Assembly: GCA_029554865.1 (NCBI GenBank)
Contig: JAKPUX010000331.1
Coordinates: forward strand, 1 to 63,063
Direction of reading: 5' to 3'
From: a bacterium
GTDB taxonomy: Bacteria > Zhuqueibacterota > Zhuqueibacteria > Residuimicrobiales > Residuimicrobiaceae
DNA: 63,063 nucleotides
A program made the translations under genes and the position numbers. The notes beneath the pieces were generated by a model. The model worked only from the letters and a program-made list of their open reading frames with translations. It had not been told where the DNA came from and ran no database searches. Position 1 is the stretch's first letter. Every line of letters starts with the position of its first letter. Of the stretch, positions 61,479-63,063 are shown piece by piece.

Positions 61479-61515
61479 ATTATACCTCATTTTCAGATAA
61501 CGCTGGCAGGCCTTG

Positions 61516-63063
61516 TCAGCGCGTATAGAGCTGCACGCGCAAAACGGTGGGCGTCGCGAAAACCAGTCCCCAGTCGGTCTGATCGCCATTGAGGATGCGG
61601 CTAGCCCTGAATTCACCATCGACGTAGCGGCCCTCCTCGACCTGCAGATACTGCCAGGGCCGCTCCTTCTTCTCGGCGGTCGGCCGGAAGAGGACCCGGC
61701 AGTGATAGCCGGCCAGCAGAAACTCTCCTTTGCCCAGCTCCGCGATCAGGATGCGGCCGTCGGGCCCCTCCGGTTGGCGGGTGATACGCGCCAGACGGTT
61801 GAAGCGGCCGAAGGCGATGTCGGCATCCCAGCCCTCAAAGTGCAGCGTCTGGTCGGTGAGATAATGGACGCGGTCAAACGTGCTGCCGGGCCCGGAGGTG
61901 GAATCGACCGCCAGCTGCACGGCCGTCTGCACCTTGCCGGCAAAACTCAGCCGCGCGATCTCGCGCGCCATGGGTTTGAGCAGGCGATAGTTGAGTGCGG
62001 TGTCGCCATACTTTTCGTCAGCCACGAGAGGCCGGCCATCGCGGCCTCTCTGTATTGCGGTATCATCCATCCCGAAGGGGGCGTAGCCGATCGCGCCCTC
62101 TCCCAGGGCTGCAAAGCAAAATCGGGTGAGCGGGCCGTGGCCGATGGTCTCCGGAATGAAGAGGGGATTGTCCGGGCGGCTGTAGAGCTCGAGGACCTTC
62201 AGATAGGCGCTGGTATCGGTGATGTAAATGTCGGGCGCGAGCAGGTCGATGGCCGGGGCCGCGGCCTTCCAGAGCTCAAAAACGTTGTCATTCGGACCGC
62301 CGACCTGATAGGTGGGCGGCCAGCCGGGATTGAACGGATCCCGAATCGAGCCGTTGACGTAGAGCGGCAGGGGATAGACCGCCTTGCCCGCGGCAGCGAC
62401 CTGGCCGATATAGGTTGCCACATGCCAGACCTGAAAGAACTCGTCCGCATCGCGTCCGAAAACCTCCGCCCAGCTGCGGCCGGCCTGAGCACTCTTTTTC
62501 ATAGCGGCCAGGGCCGGCGCGGGGACCGGCTCGTTGAACAGTTTCTGCGCGGCCGGGGAGTAATCGCGGATGGTGTCCCAGGAACCCGGCTCATTCTCGA
62601 CCTGCACCATGATGACCGTATGCTGCGCGTCGAAGGCCTTGAGGTGGCGCATGAAGGCTGTAAAGGCCCGGGTGTCGGCTTCCAGCGCGGCCTTACTGTG
62701 CGGGGAGGGGGAATCCACCGCTTGCCCTTTGGCCCCGGTGATGTTGGGATAGAGCTCCGGCTGCAGCTTCATCCACTGCGGCATATAGTGATTCGAGCCA
62801 TTCTTCCAGGTGGCAAACCAGAGCAGCACCAGCCGCAAACCATGGCCGCGCGCCTGGGTGATGATGGTATCCAGGACGCTGTAATCGTACTGGCCGGGCT
62901 GCGGCTCGAACTGCTCCCAGTAGATGGGGATCTCGAGGGTATTGACCTCGAGGGCCGCCATGGCGGACCAGACCTGCGGCAGGGTGGCCGGCCAGGCGCT
63001 GGAGTTGTGGCACTGGGCGCCGAGGATCAGAAAGGGCTCGCCATCGACGATCAGGGCATGACG
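61516..63063 (-). CDS. GH35/GH42-like glycosidase with DUF5597-type C-terminus (5' truncated)
   Basis: The frame is open to the window edge, giving at least 515 residues without the native start. The N-terminal part reads LIVDGEPFLILGAQCHNSSA and then NTLEIPIYWEQFEP, typical of the GH35/42 beta-galactosidase-like barrel. QVENEPGS holds the likely acid/base Glu and PLFIPETIG the likely nucleophile Glu. The last 150 residues match the DUF5597-like extension (ILIAELGKGEFLLAGYHCRV). It probably removes galactose or a related sugar from plant-type polysaccharide. A signal peptide, if present, is outside the window. Confidence 0.87.
   Translation of the reverse strand, partial: RHALIVDGEPFLILGAQCHNSSAWPATLPQVWSAMAALEVNTLEIPIYWEQFEPQPGQYDYSVLDTIITQARGHGLRLVLLWFATWKNGSNHYMPQWMKLQPELYPNITGAKGQAVDSPSPHSKAALEADTRAFTAFMRHLKAFDAQHTVIMVQVENEPGSWDTIRDYSPAAQKLFNEPVPAPALAAMKKSAQAGRSWAEVFGRDADEFFQVWHVATYIGQVAAAGKAVYPLPLYVNGSIRDPFNPGWPPTYQVGGPNDNVFELWKAAAPAIDLLAPDIYITDTSAYLKVLELYSRPDNPLFIPETIGHGPLTRFCFAALGEGAIGYAPFGMDDTAIQRGRDGRPLVADEKYGDTALNYRLLKPMAREIARLSFAGKVQTAVQLAVDSTSGPGSTFDRVHYLTDQTLHFEGWDADIAFGRFNRLARITRQPEGPDGRILIAELGKGEFLLAGYHCRVLFRPTAEKKERPWQYLQVEEGRYVDGEFRASRILNGDQTDWGLVFATPTVLRVQLYTR

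Overview
The window is GC-rich and gene-dense. It looks like a Gram-negative member of the FCB group, probably KSB1/Calditrichota/Ignavibacteria-like or a Fibrobacter relative. The evidence is seven secreted proteins ending in a PNPF(N)-type FlgD-like/T9SS type A sorting domain, two PorV-like outer-membrane proteins, two TonB-dependent receptors with an N-terminal carboxypeptidase-regulatory-like domain, SurA-like lipoproteins and propeller-type sensor kinases. The phylum is an inference from protein style; no rRNA or marker gene is present.

Region 1 (1-10.7 kb) is a polysaccharide-degradation block. It holds the end of a GH9 cellulase, a clan GH-A hydrolase with an inserted CBM, a GH3 beta-glucosidase, a GH16 beta-glucanase whose two halves are in swapped (circularly permuted) order as in the Fibrobacter lichenase, and a multi-domain carbohydrate-binding protein. 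Region 2 (10.9-20 kb) is a surface module: TonB-dependent receptor, about 1156-aa exported protein of unknown function, PorV-like barrel and SurA-like lipoprotein. A convergent MgtE-type Mg2+ transporter follows.

Region 3 (21.5-33.7 kb) is a signalling island. It contains an RsbW-like kinase and RsbV-like STAS protein, an ECF sigma factor overlapping a membrane anti-sigma-like protein that carries sixteen 11-residue repeats, an outer-membrane zinc-protease/propeller/barrel fusion, a PrsW-type intramembrane protease, a response regulator, a large propeller-GAF histidine kinase, and a response regulator fused to a PP2C/RsbU-type phosphatase. Together these could form a partner switch plus a regulated-proteolysis cascade.

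Region 4 (34-55 kb) opens with a propeller/HisKA_3 kinase. A second copy of the surface module follows (receptor, large exported protein, PorV-like, then a LamG protein and a SurA-like lipoprotein), then a NarL/LuxR-type response regulator and two more LamG proteins, one fused to a metallophosphoesterase. An identical 23-nt element overlaps the -35 box of two promoters, one just after the kinase gene and one just after the regulator gene, which suggests that this two-component pair controls both operons.

Region 5 (55-63 kb) holds a membrane GAF histidine kinase, a ThuA-like protein, an orphan sorting-domain remnant, a YhcH/NanQ-like protein, an AbiEi/AbiEii toxin-antitoxin pair with a large palindromic operator, a DinB-like protein and a 5'-truncated GH35/42-like glycosidase. 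Several sigma70-like promoters (17-bp spacers) and stem-loops are visible. No tRNA, rRNA, insertion sequence or CRISPR array was seen.
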